Shown here: piece by piece, positions 1-7,550 of the stretch
Position numbering within the stretch: the stretch's first letter is position 1
Layout of the letters: each line of letters opens with the position of its first letter
NCBI GenBank assembly: GCA_016720775.1
Contig: JADKJX010000007.1
Coordinates: forward strand, 124,001 to 188,000
Source of the DNA: Chitinophagaceae bacterium
GTDB lineage: Bacteria; Bacteroidota; Bacteroidia; Chitinophagales; Chitinophagaceae
Direction of reading: 5' to 3'
DNA length: 64,000 nt
Translations under genes and position numbers: made by a program
Notes under the pieces: model-generated
What the model saw: the letters and a program-made list of their open reading frames with translations, nothing else
Told to the model about the DNA's origin: nothing
The model's database searches: none

Positions 1-568
1 TATTCCCATAATTGATATATAACCCTTCCGCAGTTTCTATCACTTTGTAACAACTGTGATCGTCAAAACCCGGGTACAATTTTATTTTCTGCCATTGAAT
101 GTTCTGTAACTCATAGATGCCTACATTGGTGGTGGCCCATATTCTACCACTGCGGGTTTGTAAAAAATTGTATGTCACGAAGTTTTTTACCGAATCAGAT
201 AATAGGTATGTGATGAAACGGTTTGCTTTTATCTCACCCATTGCGTTTCCGGTGCCTACCCAAAGCCTTAAAAGATGGTCCATAAAAACCGGCCCCAGGT
301 GGGTGCTTGGTAACCCGTCGGCGATCCCAAAGTTTGTGAAGTATTTTCCATCAAAACGGCTTAAGCCATTAGGACTGGCCACCCATAGGTATCCCAGCTT
401 ATCCTGGTAAGTGCCCACAACATACGGCGAGGGAAGCCCGTCTTTGGTGGAAAAAGTTTTCAGTTGAAAAGATTGTGATGACAAAGGCTGGAATACGCAT
501 ACCATTATTGAAAGACAGGCGAACAGCCTCAAATATCCGGATGCTATGAAACGGCCTGCATACTTCAT
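1..568 (-). CDS. Propeller-type two-component sensor kinase, N-terminal part (cut by window edge)
   Basis: The first 189 residues of a membrane sensor; the reading frame is open from the ATG at 568 to the window edge. A hydrophobic segment at about residues 10-32 ends in SSQS and looks like a signal peptide. It is followed by beta-propeller blade phrases of the regulator-propeller family: STKDGLPSPYVVG, DKLGYLWVAS, GLSRFDG, LRLWVGT and SGRIWATT. The kinase at 22.5-25.4 kb has the same start to its sensor. The ATG overlaps the stop of the upstream LytTR gene (ATGA), so the two are translationally coupled and probably form one sensor/regulator pair. The transmembrane helix and kinase domain are inferred from the family, since they lie outside the window. 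Confidence 0.8.
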   Translation of the reverse strand, partial: MKYAGRFIASGYLRLFACLSIMVCVFQPLSSQSFQLKTFSTKDGLPSPYVVGTYQDKLGYLWVASPNGLSRFDGKYFTNFGIADGLPSTHLGPVFMDHLLRLWVGTGNAMGEIKANRFITYLLSDSVKNFVTYNFLQTRSGRIWATTNVGIYELQNIQWQKIKLYPGFDDHSCYKVIETAEGLYINYGN

Positions 569-1321
569 CTGCGTAAGAGTTTCAAAAAAGGCTCTTTATT
601 ATTGCGTGACACTTCTATTTCACGCCCGTCATTCATTATAACGGTTCCTCCATCGCCACGTTTGTATATTTTAATTTGCGTAAGGTTGATGAGGTAAGAA
701 CGGTGTATCCGGAAGAACTGGTTTTTGGTCAGCAGCTCATCATAATAGCCAAGTGTGGCTGGAAAAGAGCTTTTGGTTATGGGTTAAATAGAACTCAGTA
801 TAGTTATTTACGGCATGGCAGTAAAGAATATCACGGATGTTGACAAAATGAATTCCTTCTGTTACGGCAATGGTGAGTATATCGGGAAGTTTATTATTCT
901 CTTTCAGGTACTGCAGAAAGATCTGGACCTGTTGGTTTATGGAAGACTCCTGTTTCCTGATCCTTACCGAAGCCTTGTTAAACGAACTGGCAAACTCGCC
1001 AGGGTCAAGTGGCTTCATCAGGTAATCCATGGCATTGTACCGGAAAGCTTTGATGGCATACTCGCTGTGTGCTGTGGTGAAAATAATTTCAAAATCAATG
1101 TCTTTGAATTTATTCAGCAGGTCAAATCCTGTTTCGCCCTTCATTTGTACATCTAAGAATAACAGTGCCGGGTGATGAGCATTTATTTTTTTAAGTGCAT
1201 CATCCACCGTGCCTGATTCAAAAATATCCGTGGTTTGCCCGTTATCCTGCAACAGCTTCCGGATCAGTGCCCTGCTTTGCAATTCATCGTCAACGATCAG
1301 TATTTTAAAGGAGTCATGCAT
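565..1321 (-). CDS. LytTR-family response regulator, with a one-base frameshift
   Basis: Response regulator with an N-terminal receiver (DD at residues 11-12, phospho-acceptor Asp about 57 in LLFLDVQM, Lys in MKPLD) and a C-terminal LytTR DNA-binding domain. As read, the frame stops at 740 after HTWLL. The other frame continues at once with TLGYYDELLTKNQFFRIHRS and IEVSRNNKEPFLKLLRR, the normal LytTR second half. One extra C at about 757 (a GG pair on the plus strand) explains the break. I start at the ATG at 1321; a TTG nine bases upstream is also in frame. The corrected stop overlaps the ATG of the propeller sensor. The shift is probably a sequence error (compare rpsD), but a real mutation cannot be excluded. 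Confidence 0.8.
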
Positions 1322-1359
1322 TTCGTACAATTGTAATGAAAAGATATTGTAAATAATTC

Positions 1360-1367
1360 TAACTTTG
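1360..1367 (+). promoter_or_regulatory. Candidate -7 promoter box (TAACTTTG)
   Basis: Exact match to the Bacteroidota -7 consensus TAnnTTTG. It would start a transcript near 1374, giving hmgA a leader of about 140 nt. No clear -33 box was seen. Confidence 0.4.
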
Positions 1368-1370
1368 GTT

Positions 1371-1460
1371 ATGCCCTTTCATAGAAACTTCACCTATTAT
1401 ATCGACAAGCGCAGCTGGAAATACATCTTCCTGCTTGCTTCCCTGGCGCTTTGTGTCTGA
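1371..1460 (+). other. Short ORF, possible gene remnant (29 codons)
   Basis: An ATG-to-TGA frame reading MPFHRNFTYYIDKRSWKY and then a hydrophobic stretch (IFLLASLALCV), so it looks like the beginning of a membrane protein cut short. It ends where an AT-rich repeated spacer begins, and it starts only three bases after a -7 box, so it would be nearly leaderless. I do not recognise a family. It could be a small membrane peptide, a truncated gene or chance. Confidence 0.25.
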
Positions 1461-1514
1461 TGGGTCATTGGTCATTTTTAATTCATAATTTATAATTCAT
1501 AATTCTTAATTGTT
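1461..1514 (+). repeat. Word-like low-complexity spacer
   Basis: The short word TCATTGGTCAT is followed by repeated variants of TAATTCATAATTTA up to the hmgA start codon. Similar spacers occur at 3876-3906 and 39015-39042. Confidence 0.55.
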
Positions 1515-2672
1515 ATGCCACATTACCATACATTGGGAAAGATCCCCCATAAGCGTCATACCCAGTTCCGCAGACCGGATGGAGGGCTGTACAGCGAACA
1601 GTTGTTCTCCACCGAAGGTTTCAGCGATGATTATTCCCTGCTGTATCATACCTATCCGCCCACCCAGATCATAAAAACCGAACCGCAGGTGGATGTAAGT
1701 CCGCAGGTGGCTGAAGAAAAAATGCTGAAGCACCGCTGCTTCGAAGGCTTTCACGTAAAACCCGGCGGTGATTTTTTGCAAAGCCGTATCCCGGTATTGG
1801 TGAACAGCGATTGCCACATCGTACTGGCTGCCCCGCTTAGCGGAACAGGCGAATATTTTTATAAGAACACCGATGCCGATGAAATGATCTTTGTACACGA
1901 AGGGAGTGGTACCGTGCATTCACAATATGGCGAACTCACATTCAGCTACGGCGACTACATCGTGTTGCCAAGAGGAACCATTTACCAGATCGAATTCAAC
2001 GACGATAAGAACCGCCTGTTCATTGTTGAATCATTTTCGCCATTGCGTTTTCCCAAACGTTACATGAGTAAGTACGGGCAACTGATGGAGCACTCGCCTT
2101 TTTGCGAACGGGATATCCGTCCGCCGAAAAATTTAAAAACGTATGATCAGAAAGGCGATTACCTCATCAAAGCAAAAAAGAAAGGCATGCTCTATGGACT
2201 GCATTATGGTACGCATCCCTTTGATGTGATCGGCTGGGACGGCTGCTGCTATCCTTATATTTTTTCTATTCACGATTTTGAGCCCATCACCGGCAGGGTA
2301 CACCAGCCACCACCCGTGCACCAGACCTTTGAGACCAATACATTTGTTGTGTGTTCCTTTGTTCCCCGTTTATACGACTATCATCCCGATGCCATCCCGG
2401 CGCCGTACAACCACAGCAACATCGACAGCGATGAAGTGCTGTATTATGTGGATGGTGAGTTTATGAGCCGCAAGAACGTAACCCGTGGCATGATCACCCT
2501 GCACCCGGCTGGCATACCGCATGGTCCACACCCCGGCGCCGTGGAAAAAAGTATTGGCGCCAAAGAAACCAAAGAACTCGCCGTGATGGTTGATACCTTC
2601 CGGCCATTGATGCTTACCAAACAGGCGCTGGAGATCGAGAACATCAATTATGTAATGAGCTGGGCCGAATAA
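1515..2672 (+). CDS. hmgA: Homogentisate 1,2-dioxygenase
   Basis: Opens the ring of homogentisate to maleylacetoacetate in tyrosine/phenylalanine breakdown; a cytosolic non-haem Fe(II) enzyme. The 385 residues fit the shorter bacterial branch of the family. A cupin core is visible at about residues 115-180 (FVHEGSGTVHSQYGELTFSYGD), and the C-terminal metal region holds APYNHSNIDSDEVLYYVDG and HPAGIPHGPHPG, which carry the His/Glu ligands. No other tyrosine-degradation gene is nearby, so it is probably a single-gene unit. Start chosen at the ATG giving MPHYHTLGKIPHKRH, a typical beginning of the family. Confidence 0.92.
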   Translation: MPHYHTLGKIPHKRHTQFRRPDGGLYSEQLFSTEGFSDDYSLLYHTYPPTQIIKTEPQVDVSPQVAEEKMLKHRCFEGFHVKPGGDFLQSRIPVLVNSDCHIVLAAPLSGTGEYFYKNTDADEMIFVHEGSGTVHSQYGELTFSYGDYIVLPRGTIYQIEFNDDKNRLFIVESFSPLRFPKRYMSKYGQLMEHSPFCERDIRPPKNLKTYDQKGDYLIKAKKKGMLYGLHYGTHPFDVIGWDGCCYPYIFSIHDFEPITGRVHQPPPVHQTFETNTFVVCSFVPRLYDYHPDAIPAPYNHSNIDSDEVLYYVDGEFMSRKNVTRGMITLHPAGIPHGPHPGAVEKSIGAKETKELAVMVDTFRPLMLTKQALEIENINYVMSWAE

Positions 2673-2738
2673 GTTTTCATTGTACTGCGATCTCATTTCG
2701 TAAAAATCATTATATTGGCATACCAAAAACAAATTACT

Positions 2739-3146
2739 ATGATAAAATTTCATGAAATTAAAGTTGGCGATTATTTAATAGCAGATAATGATGGCGATAA
2801 GAAGCAGGGAGAAGTTACAAACCTCAATCACGATGAAAAACAGGTTTGTGCAAATACCGGCACCCAGGATTTCTGGTACGAAACAGAACAGTTGACGGCC
2901 ATTCCGCTTGATGAGGAACAGTTGATGAAACTGAAATTTCATAAGCACGACAATGAAGACGGAACTGTTAAGTATATGAAAGGTGCTTTCCGGATGATGT
3001 TGCCGGCAAAGAATGATTTTTCAAAATTTGAGATCTGGTACCGGGATGAGCATCGCCATGTTATGCACCCGATAAATGTACACCAGTTGCAAAATCATTT
3101 TTACGAGATGACGAAAGTGCATCTGAATGATGAATCTTTTGATTGA
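2739..3146 (+). CDS. Hypothetical protein, small beta-rich N-terminal domain
   Basis: A 135-residue soluble acidic protein; start taken at MIKFHEIKVGDY rather than an upstream in-frame ATG in the spacer. Residues 1-60 (KVGDYLIADNDGDKKQGEV...FWYETEQLTAIPL) suggest a small SH3/KOW-like barrel, a fold often found in proteins that touch nucleic acids or ribosomes. The rest has a charged helix-strand mix with many His and Asp residues. I do not recognise a named family. It has its own terminator just downstream and follows hmgA by 66 bp, so it is probably transcribed alone. Confidence 0.7.
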   Translation: MIKFHEIKVGDYLIADNDGDKKQGEVTNLNHDEKQVCANTGTQDFWYETEQLTAIPLDEEQLMKLKFHKHDNEDGTVKYMKGAFRMMLPAKNDFSKFEIWYRDEHRHVMHPINVHQLQNHFYEMTKVHLNDESFD

Positions 3147-3170
3147 TAACGATATTTTGATTAGAACCGG

Positions 3171-3197
3171 GCCGGCAGATACTGCCGGCCTTTTTTC
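3171..3197 (+). terminator. Rho-independent terminator
   Basis: Perfect 8-bp GC stem (GCCGGCAG, loop ATA, CTGCCGGC) followed by a run of T. It lies 24 bp after the stop of the hypothetical gene. Confidence 0.9.
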
Positions 3198-3474
3198 TTT
3201 GCGACAAAGAGTAAAACTTCGTAAGCCCGGGAGCTTCGAAAACGGAATCCCGGGCCGGGTTTCTCGAAGCCGGGGTATAATTACCCTGACCCGCCTTCAT
3301 CATAATACTTATCGGGAGATGCTGACAGTTCATTGTTGCCCGGCGAAGTAGTTTTAGGTCCTTATTTTCGGTTATTTGGCTGATTGAGGCGGCAAATCCT
3401 CCATTTTTTGTGGAAAAACAGGCTATTTGTTGGTAAATAGAACCCTTTTTTGCTGATTATTAAATAAATCCACC
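3198..3474. other. Gene-free spacer before infA with inverted repeats
   Basis: No credible gene. A 7-bp inverted repeat CCCGGGA (3226-3232 and 3248-3254) is embedded in a GC-rich stretch that also carries CTTCGA and TCGAAG arms. The remainder up to the infA promoter is AT-rich. Confidence 0.5.
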
Positions 3475-3482
3475 TATCTTTG
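3475..3482 (+). promoter_or_regulatory. infA operon promoter, -7 box TATCTTTG
   Basis: Exact TAnnTTTG match 13 bases before the infA ATG, with TTTG (3449-3452) at roughly the -33 distance. It implies a leader of only a few bases for the translation operon. Confidence 0.75.
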
Positions 3483-3495
3483 CGCTCCCAAAATT

Positions 3496-3714
3496 ATGGC
3501 TAAACAAGCACTCATTAAACAGGACGGGACAATAGTAGAGGCACTCAGTAATGCTATGTTCAAGGTAAAACTGGAAAATGACCATGAAATTTTGGCCACT
3601 ATTTCCGGTAAAATGCGCATGCACTATATCCGCATCTTGCCAGGTGATAAAGTGGGGGTTGAAATGAGTCCTTATGACCTTACAAGAGGCAGGATAATTT
3701 TCAGGTATAAGTAA
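3496..3714 (+). CDS. infA: Translation initiation factor IF-1
   Basis: A 72-residue OB-fold factor that binds the ribosomal A site during initiation. The sequence is nearly textbook (MAKQALIKQDGTIVEALSNAMFKVKLENDHEI, ending DLTRGRIIFRYK). It is the first gene of the cluster here; the upstream ribosomal and secY genes that often precede it are not in the window, and a strong -7 box sits directly before it. A 43-bp repetitive spacer (ATTAAGTAAT words) separates it from rpmJ. Confidence 0.97.
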   Translation: MAKQALIKQDGTIVEALSNAMFKVKLENDHEILATISGKMRMHYIRILPGDKVGVEMSPYDLTRGRIIFRYK

Positions 3715-3717
3715 AGT

Positions 3718-3750
3718 ATTAAGTAATTAGTATTAAGTAATAAGTAAAAC
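3718..3750 (+). repeat. Low-complexity spacer repeat between infA and rpmJ
   Basis: Variants of AGTATTAAGTAAT repeated about three times. One of many word-like spacers in this window. Confidence 0.55.
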
Positions 3751-3757
3751 AAGCAAA

Positions 3758-3874
3758 ATGAAGGTAAGAGCTTCTATCAAAAAACGCAGCGCTGATTGCA
3801 AGATCGTAAGAAGGAAAGGAAGGCTGTATGTGATCAACAAAAAGAATCCACGCTTCAAACAAAAGCAAGGGTAA
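3758..3874 (+). CDS. rpmJ: 50S ribosomal protein L36
   Basis: A 38-residue protein, MKVRASIKKRSADCKIVRRK to NPRFKQKQG. It keeps the zinc-type signature only in part: the Cys of SADCKIV is present and later Cys/His positions are replaced, as expected for Bacteroidota L36. It sits between infA and rpsM as usual. The start is the only ATG giving the conserved MKVR opening. Confidence 0.96.
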   Translation: MKVRASIKKRSADCKIVRRKGRLYVINKKNPRFKQKQG

Positions 3875-3906
3875 CAATTTTTAATTCTTAATTTTTAATT
3901 CATATT

Positions 3907-4287
3907 ATGGCTCGTATTGCCGGTATTGATTTACCAAAAAATAAAAGAGGTGAAGTTGGCCTCACTTACATTTACGGAATTGGACGTTCTACTGCCCGTT
4001 ACATTTTAGAAAAGTCAGGTATTGATTTTTCTAAAAAAGTTAACCAATGGAACGATGATGAGCAGACTGCCATCCGTAACGTGATCAGTAACGAATTCAA
4101 AACCGAAGGTGCATTGCGCAGTGAAACCCAGATGAACATCAAACGTTTGCTGGATATTGCCTGCTACCGTGGTTTACGTCATCGCAAAGGATTGCCTGTT
4201 CGTGGGCAGCGTACACGTACCAACAGCCGTACAAGAAAAGGAAAGCGTAAAACAGTTGCCGGTAAGAAGAAAGTTGCTAAGAAGTAA
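3907..4287 (+). CDS. rpsM: 30S ribosomal protein S13
   Basis: 126 residues, starting MARIAGIDLPKNKRGEVGLT. The helix-two-turn-helix body is followed by the conserved GLRHRKGLPVRGQRTRTNSRT region and a lysine-rich tail that reaches the tRNA P site. Third gene of the translation operon. A spacer of repeated TTAATTTTTAATTC words precedes it, and a 126-bp spacer with a perfect palindrome separates it from rpsK. Confidence 0.97.
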   Translation: MARIAGIDLPKNKRGEVGLTYIYGIGRSTARYILEKSGIDFSKKVNQWNDDEQTAIRNVISNEFKTEGALRSETQMNIKRLLDIACYRGLRHRKGLPVRGQRTRTNSRTRKGKRKTVAGKKKVAKK

Positions 4288-4360
4288 TTAAATAATACAG
4301 GCTTATATTTTTTGAACCAGCGCCAGATCGCTTCATAAGCCGGCAGGAGGGTTGGTTCAG

Positions 4361-4377
4361 TCTCGCCTGAGGCGAGA
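4361..4377. repeat. Palindrome TCTCGCC-TGA-GGCGAGA in the rpsM-rpsK spacer
   Basis: Perfect 7-bp arms with a 3-nt loop and no T-run. It lies 37 bp before rpsK in an operon that must be read through, so it is a repeat or a processing/attenuation hairpin rather than a terminator. Confidence 0.65.
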
Positions 4378-4413
4378 TAATATTTTTTAAAGATTACCTA
4401 TCTAGATCAAATT

Positions 4414-4821
4414 ATGGCAAAAGCACAAGCAAGCGGCGGAGCAAAAACGTCCTCGAAGAAAAGAGTAGTAAAAGTTGACAGCTACGGCGATGCACACATC
4501 ACAGCAAGTTTCAACAACATCATCATCAGTTTAACCAACAAGCAGGGCCAGGTAATAAGCTGGAGCAGCGCTGGAAAAATGGGTTTCAGGGGTTCTAAAA
4601 AGAACACGCCTTATGCAGCCCAGATGGCAGCAGCCGATGCAGCAAAAGCAGCGTTGGATGCCGGTTTAAAAAGAGTGGATGTATACGTAAAAGGACCGGG
4701 TTCAGGCCGTGAAGGAGCCATCCGTTCACTTTCTCAAAGCGGAATTGAAATAACAATGATCAAAGACGTAACGCCATTACCTCATAATGGTTGCCGTCCT
4801 CCTAAGAAAAGAAGAGTATAA
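4414..4821 (+). CDS. rpsK: 30S ribosomal protein S11
   Basis: 135 residues with the conserved core (DAHITASFNNIIISLTNKQG, GFRGSKKNTPYAAQMAA, VKGPGSGREGAIRSL) and the C-terminal PHNGCRPPKKRRV motif. Binds 16S rRNA in the platform and lines the mRNA exit. The N-terminal 20 residues are lysine/serine rich, as in other Bacteroidota. It sits between rpsM and rpsD, separated from both by repeat-filled spacers. Confidence 0.97.
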   Translation: MAKAQASGGAKTSSKKRVVKVDSYGDAHITASFNNIIISLTNKQGQVISWSSAGKMGFRGSKKNTPYAAQMAAADAAKAALDAGLKRVDVYVKGPGSGREGAIRSLSQSGIEITMIKDVTPLPHNGCRPPKKRRV

Positions 4822-4897
4822 TCTGGATACTGGTCACCAGATACTGGATGCCTTTCCAGCGACAGTATCAAGGATCCTGGATCAATTTTAATAACGG

Positions 4898-4937
4898 GTG
4901 CATTATTCATTTTAAATGGTCTTTATAATGATGCACC
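4898..4937. repeat. Inverted repeat in the rpsK-rpsD spacer
   Basis: Imperfect hairpin with outer arms GGTGCAT and ATGCACC and an AT-rich inner stem. It is preceded at about 4822-4886 by ATACTGGAT-type words. It ends 26 bp before rpsD. Confidence 0.55.
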
Positions 4938-4963
4938 GTCACTAAAAGACCTACATTCAAATT

Positions 4964-5568
4964 ATGGCACGCTACACAGGCCCCAAAACAAAAATCTCCC
5001 GGATCTTCGGAGAGCCCATTACCGGTAATGGAAAATGGTTAACCAAGAACAGCAACCCTCCGGGTATGCATGGTGCTAACCGCAAACGCAAAACTTTAGG
5101 TGAATATGCTTTGCAATTAAGAGAAAAGCAAAAAGCAAAGTACACGTATGGTTTGCTTGAAAACAATTCCGTAAAACTTTTGATGAAGCTGCCCGCCGCA
5201 AGGGGGTAACCGGTGAAAACCTGATCAAATTACTGGAAGCCCGTTTGGATAATACCGTATTCCGTATGGGTATTGCACCAAGCCGCCAGGCTGCACGTCA
5301 GTTGGTATCACACAAGCACGTTACTGTTAATGGCGAAGTGTTGAACATCCCTTCTTACAGCTGCAATCCAGGTGATGTGATCGGGTTAAAGAATAAGAGT
5401 GCCGCCAACGCCGCCATCGGTGGTAACCTGCGTGGCAAGAATGCCAAGTTCAACTGGCTGGAATGGAATGAAGGTGAAGTAAAAGGTACGTTCATCACCT
5501 ATCCGGAAAGAGAAAGTGTTCCGGAGAATATCAAGGAACAACTGATCGTGGAATTGTACTCTAAATAA
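4964..5568 (+). CDS. rpsD: 30S ribosomal protein S4, frameshifted in this sequence
   Basis: S4 nucleates 16S rRNA folding and lines the mRNA entry channel. As given, the first frame stops at 5209 after LLENNSVKLLMKLPAARG. The other frame supplies the missing sequence: QFRKTFDEAARRKGVTGENL then IKLLEARLDNTVFRMGIAPS. One missing base in the A-run at 5160-5163 restores a 201-residue protein, the normal length. The S4 RNA-binding domain (ASRQAARQLVSHKHVTVNG-like) follows. Since rpsD is essential and normally single copy, this is best read as a sequencing error, and it is the yardstick for the other frameshifts in the window. Confidence 0.93.
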
Positions 5569-5628
5569 TGAGTGCCGATTTCAAAAGCCGGAATTTTAAA
5601 TTCAAAACATAAAACAACAAAATAACAA

Positions 5629-6624
5629 ATGGCCATTTTAAATTTTGTTAAACCAGATAAGATCGTTCTTCAGAAAGCAACAGAGTTTGAAGCTCAATTC
5701 GAATTCCGTCCGCTTGAACCCGGTTATGGTGTAACTATCGGTAACTCCCTGCGCAGGGTGTTATTGAATTCATTGGAAGGATATGCCATCATCGGTATCA
5801 ATATTGCCGGAGCCGACCACGAGTTTGCAACCTTAAAAGGTATTACGGAAGACGTTACGGAGATAATCTTAAACCTGAAGCAGGTTCGTCTTAAAAAGAA
5901 AGTAGAACATGATGCCAGCCTGGAAAAGGTAACCCTTTCTATTAAAAATAAAACAGAATTCAACGCAGGTATGATCGGTGAAGCTTCTCCTTCTTTTGAA
6001 GTGATGAATCCCGAACTGCTGATCTGTACCATGGATACCAGCGCCAAACTGGATATCGAGATCACCATTGGCAAAGGCCGTGGTTATGTACCCGCTGAAG
6101 AAAATAAAGAAAAGAACGCTCACTTTGGATATATTCCGGTTGATGCTATTTACACGCCCATCAAGAATGTAAAATACTCGATCGAAAATACCCGTGTGGA
6201 ACAGCGTACGGATTTTGAAAAACTGATCATGGAAGTGGTTACCGATGGTACCATTCACCCGGAAGATGCAGTGAAACAAGCAAGCCGTATCCTGATCCAG
6301 CATCTGATGATCATCACCGATGAGAACATCACGTTCGATACAAAAGAAGATAAGAAAGAAGACCTGGTTGACGAACAGACCTTACAACTGCGTAAAGTAC
6401 TGAAGACACCATTGGAAGACCTGGATCTTTCTGTACGTGCCTTCAACTGTTTGAAAGCTGCCAAGATCAATTCATTGAGTGAATTGGTACAGTACGAGCA
6501 GGAAGACCTGATGAAATTCAGGAACTTTGGCCAGAAATCTTTGAGTGAAATTGAGCAGGTGTTGCACGAAAGAGGATTAAGCTTTGGAATGGACCTGAGT
6601 AAATTGAAATTAGACGACGAGTAA
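5629..6624 (+). CDS. rpoA: DNA-directed RNA polymerase subunit alpha
   Basis: 331 residues. The N-terminal dimerisation and assembly domain (FRPLEPGYGVTIGNSLRRVL, residues about 25-45) is joined by an acidic linker near residue 240 (KEDKKEDLVDEQ) to the C-terminal DNA/activator-binding domain (LDLSVRAFNCLKAAKINSLS and FGQKSLSEIEQVL). Follows rpsD by 60 bp and precedes rplQ, the usual order. Length and motifs are normal for the phylum. Confidence 0.97.
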   Translation: MAILNFVKPDKIVLQKATEFEAQFEFRPLEPGYGVTIGNSLRRVLLNSLEGYAIIGINIAGADHEFATLKGITEDVTEIILNLKQVRLKKKVEHDASLEKVTLSIKNKTEFNAGMIGEASPSFEVMNPELLICTMDTSAKLDIEITIGKGRGYVPAEENKEKNAHFGYIPVDAIYTPIKNVKYSIENTRVEQRTDFEKLIMEVVTDGTIHPEDAVKQASRILIQHLMIITDENITFDTKEDKKEDLVDEQTLQLRKVLKTPLEDLDLSVRAFNCLKAAKINSLSELVQYEQEDLMKFRNFGQKSLSEIEQVLHERGLSFGMDLSKLKLDDE

Positions 6625-6630
6625 AACTAA

Positions 6631-6688
6631 TTTGAAGATTTGAAGATGAGACAATTTGGAAATTGCTGACCATCTTCAAATCTTCAAA
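6631..6688. repeat. 18-bp perfect inverted repeat between rpoA and rplQ
   Basis: Arms TTTGAAGATTTGAAGATG (6631-6648) and its exact reverse complement (6671-6688) with a 22-nt loop. A further CAAATC word follows. There is no T-run, so readthrough into rplQ is expected. Confidence 0.8.
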
Positions 6689-6752
6689 TCAATAAATTTT
6701 CAAATCAACTCTATAATTCCTGACACGGTATAGAGTTTAAAACACAAATGTC

Positions 6753-7265
6753 ATGCGTCACGGAAACAAGAACAACAACCTGAGCAGAACCGCTTCACAC
6801 AGGAAGGCCCTGTTGATGAACTTAGGCTGCCAGCTGATCACCAACAAAAGGATCACAACAACTTTGGCTAAAGCGAAAGCTTTACGTACTTACATTGAGC
6901 CATTGATCACCAAAACAAAAAATACCGACAGCAAGGAAGCCATCATGCACAATCACCGTATTGTGTTCAGCTACCTGAACGATAAGATTGCGGTTAAGGA
7001 ATTATTTACTGTAGTAGGTCCAAAGATCGCCGGGCGCCCTGGCGGTTATACCCGTATCATTAAACTGGGTGCAAGAACCGGTGATAATGCAGAATTAGCC
7101 ATGATCGAGCTGGTTGACTTTAACGAGATCTACGGCAAAGGAACTGCCAAAGCTGCTGAACCGGCTAAGAAAACACGTCGTGCAGGTGGTGCTAAGAAGA
7201 AAGCCACTAAAGCAGATGAAGCAAGCGAAGAAGCAACCGGTACAGAAGAAAAAGCGGAAGCCTAG
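6753..7265 (+). CDS. rplQ: 50S ribosomal protein L17
   Basis: 170 residues. The L17 core (MRHGNKNNNLSRTASHRKAL, KRITTTLAKAKALRTYIEPL, GGYTRIIKLGARTGDNAEL) ends near residue 130. An Ala/Lys/Glu-rich low-complexity tail follows, as is common in Bacteroidota. Last gene of the operon. The stop is immediately followed by a 3-copy 17-bp tandem repeat and then a strong terminator. Confidence 0.97.
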   Translation: MRHGNKNNNLSRTASHRKALLMNLGCQLITNKRITTTLAKAKALRTYIEPLITKTKNTDSKEAIMHNHRIVFSYLNDKIAVKELFTVVGPKIAGRPGGYTRIIKLGARTGDNAELAMIELVDFNEIYGKGTAKAAEPAKKTRRAGGAKKKATKADEASEEATGTEEKAEA

Positions 7266-7316
7266 TTCGACTACGCTCACTATTCGACTACGCTCACTAT
7301 TCGACTACGCTCACTA
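7266..7316 (+). repeat. Three tandem copies of a 17-bp repeat
   Basis: TTCGACTACGCTCACTA is repeated exactly three times directly after the rplQ stop. The core TTCGACnnnGCTCA recurs, with variation, in dapD (47736-47756) and in the deaD leader (44019-44039). Confidence 0.9.
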
Positions 7317-7342
7317 TTAGCTCAAACCAACTGTTTATACTG

Positions 7343-7371
7343 GCCCCGATATTTTTATCGGGGCTTTTTTT
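7343..7371 (+). terminator. Terminator of the infA-rplQ operon
   Basis: Perfect 9-bp stem GCCCCGATA / TATCGGGGC with a TTTT loop, followed by seven T. Confidence 0.93.
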
Positions 7372-7379
7372 GCTCTTGA

Positions 7380-7482
7380 ACCACATAGGAGCATAGAGTA
7401 CATAGACGCTTGCAATTTGTAGTGCAAATGCTCAGAGTTAGTTATCTATGTGTATTTCTATGTTTCCTATGCCCTATGTGGT
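7380..7482. repeat. Long inverted word-repeat upstream of carA
   Basis: The outer arms ACCACATAGG and CCTATGTGGT enclose repeated CATAG/CTATG words, so one strand is rich in ACATAG and the other in CTATGT. No coding potential. The carA leader follows. Confidence 0.7.
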
Positions 7483-7550
7483 GCAATTGTTTAAAATTTC
7501 ATTTTTAGATACCCCATTATATTCTTTTCTTTGCAAAACCCTTTTCACAC

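Noticed and set aside
117..410. Plus-strand ORF at the left edge
   Set aside because: Antisense to the clear propeller-sensor coding sequence on the minus strand.
3127..3351. 74-codon ORF downstream of the hypothetical gene
   Set aside because: Runs through the terminator hairpin and inverted repeats; no plausible protein features.
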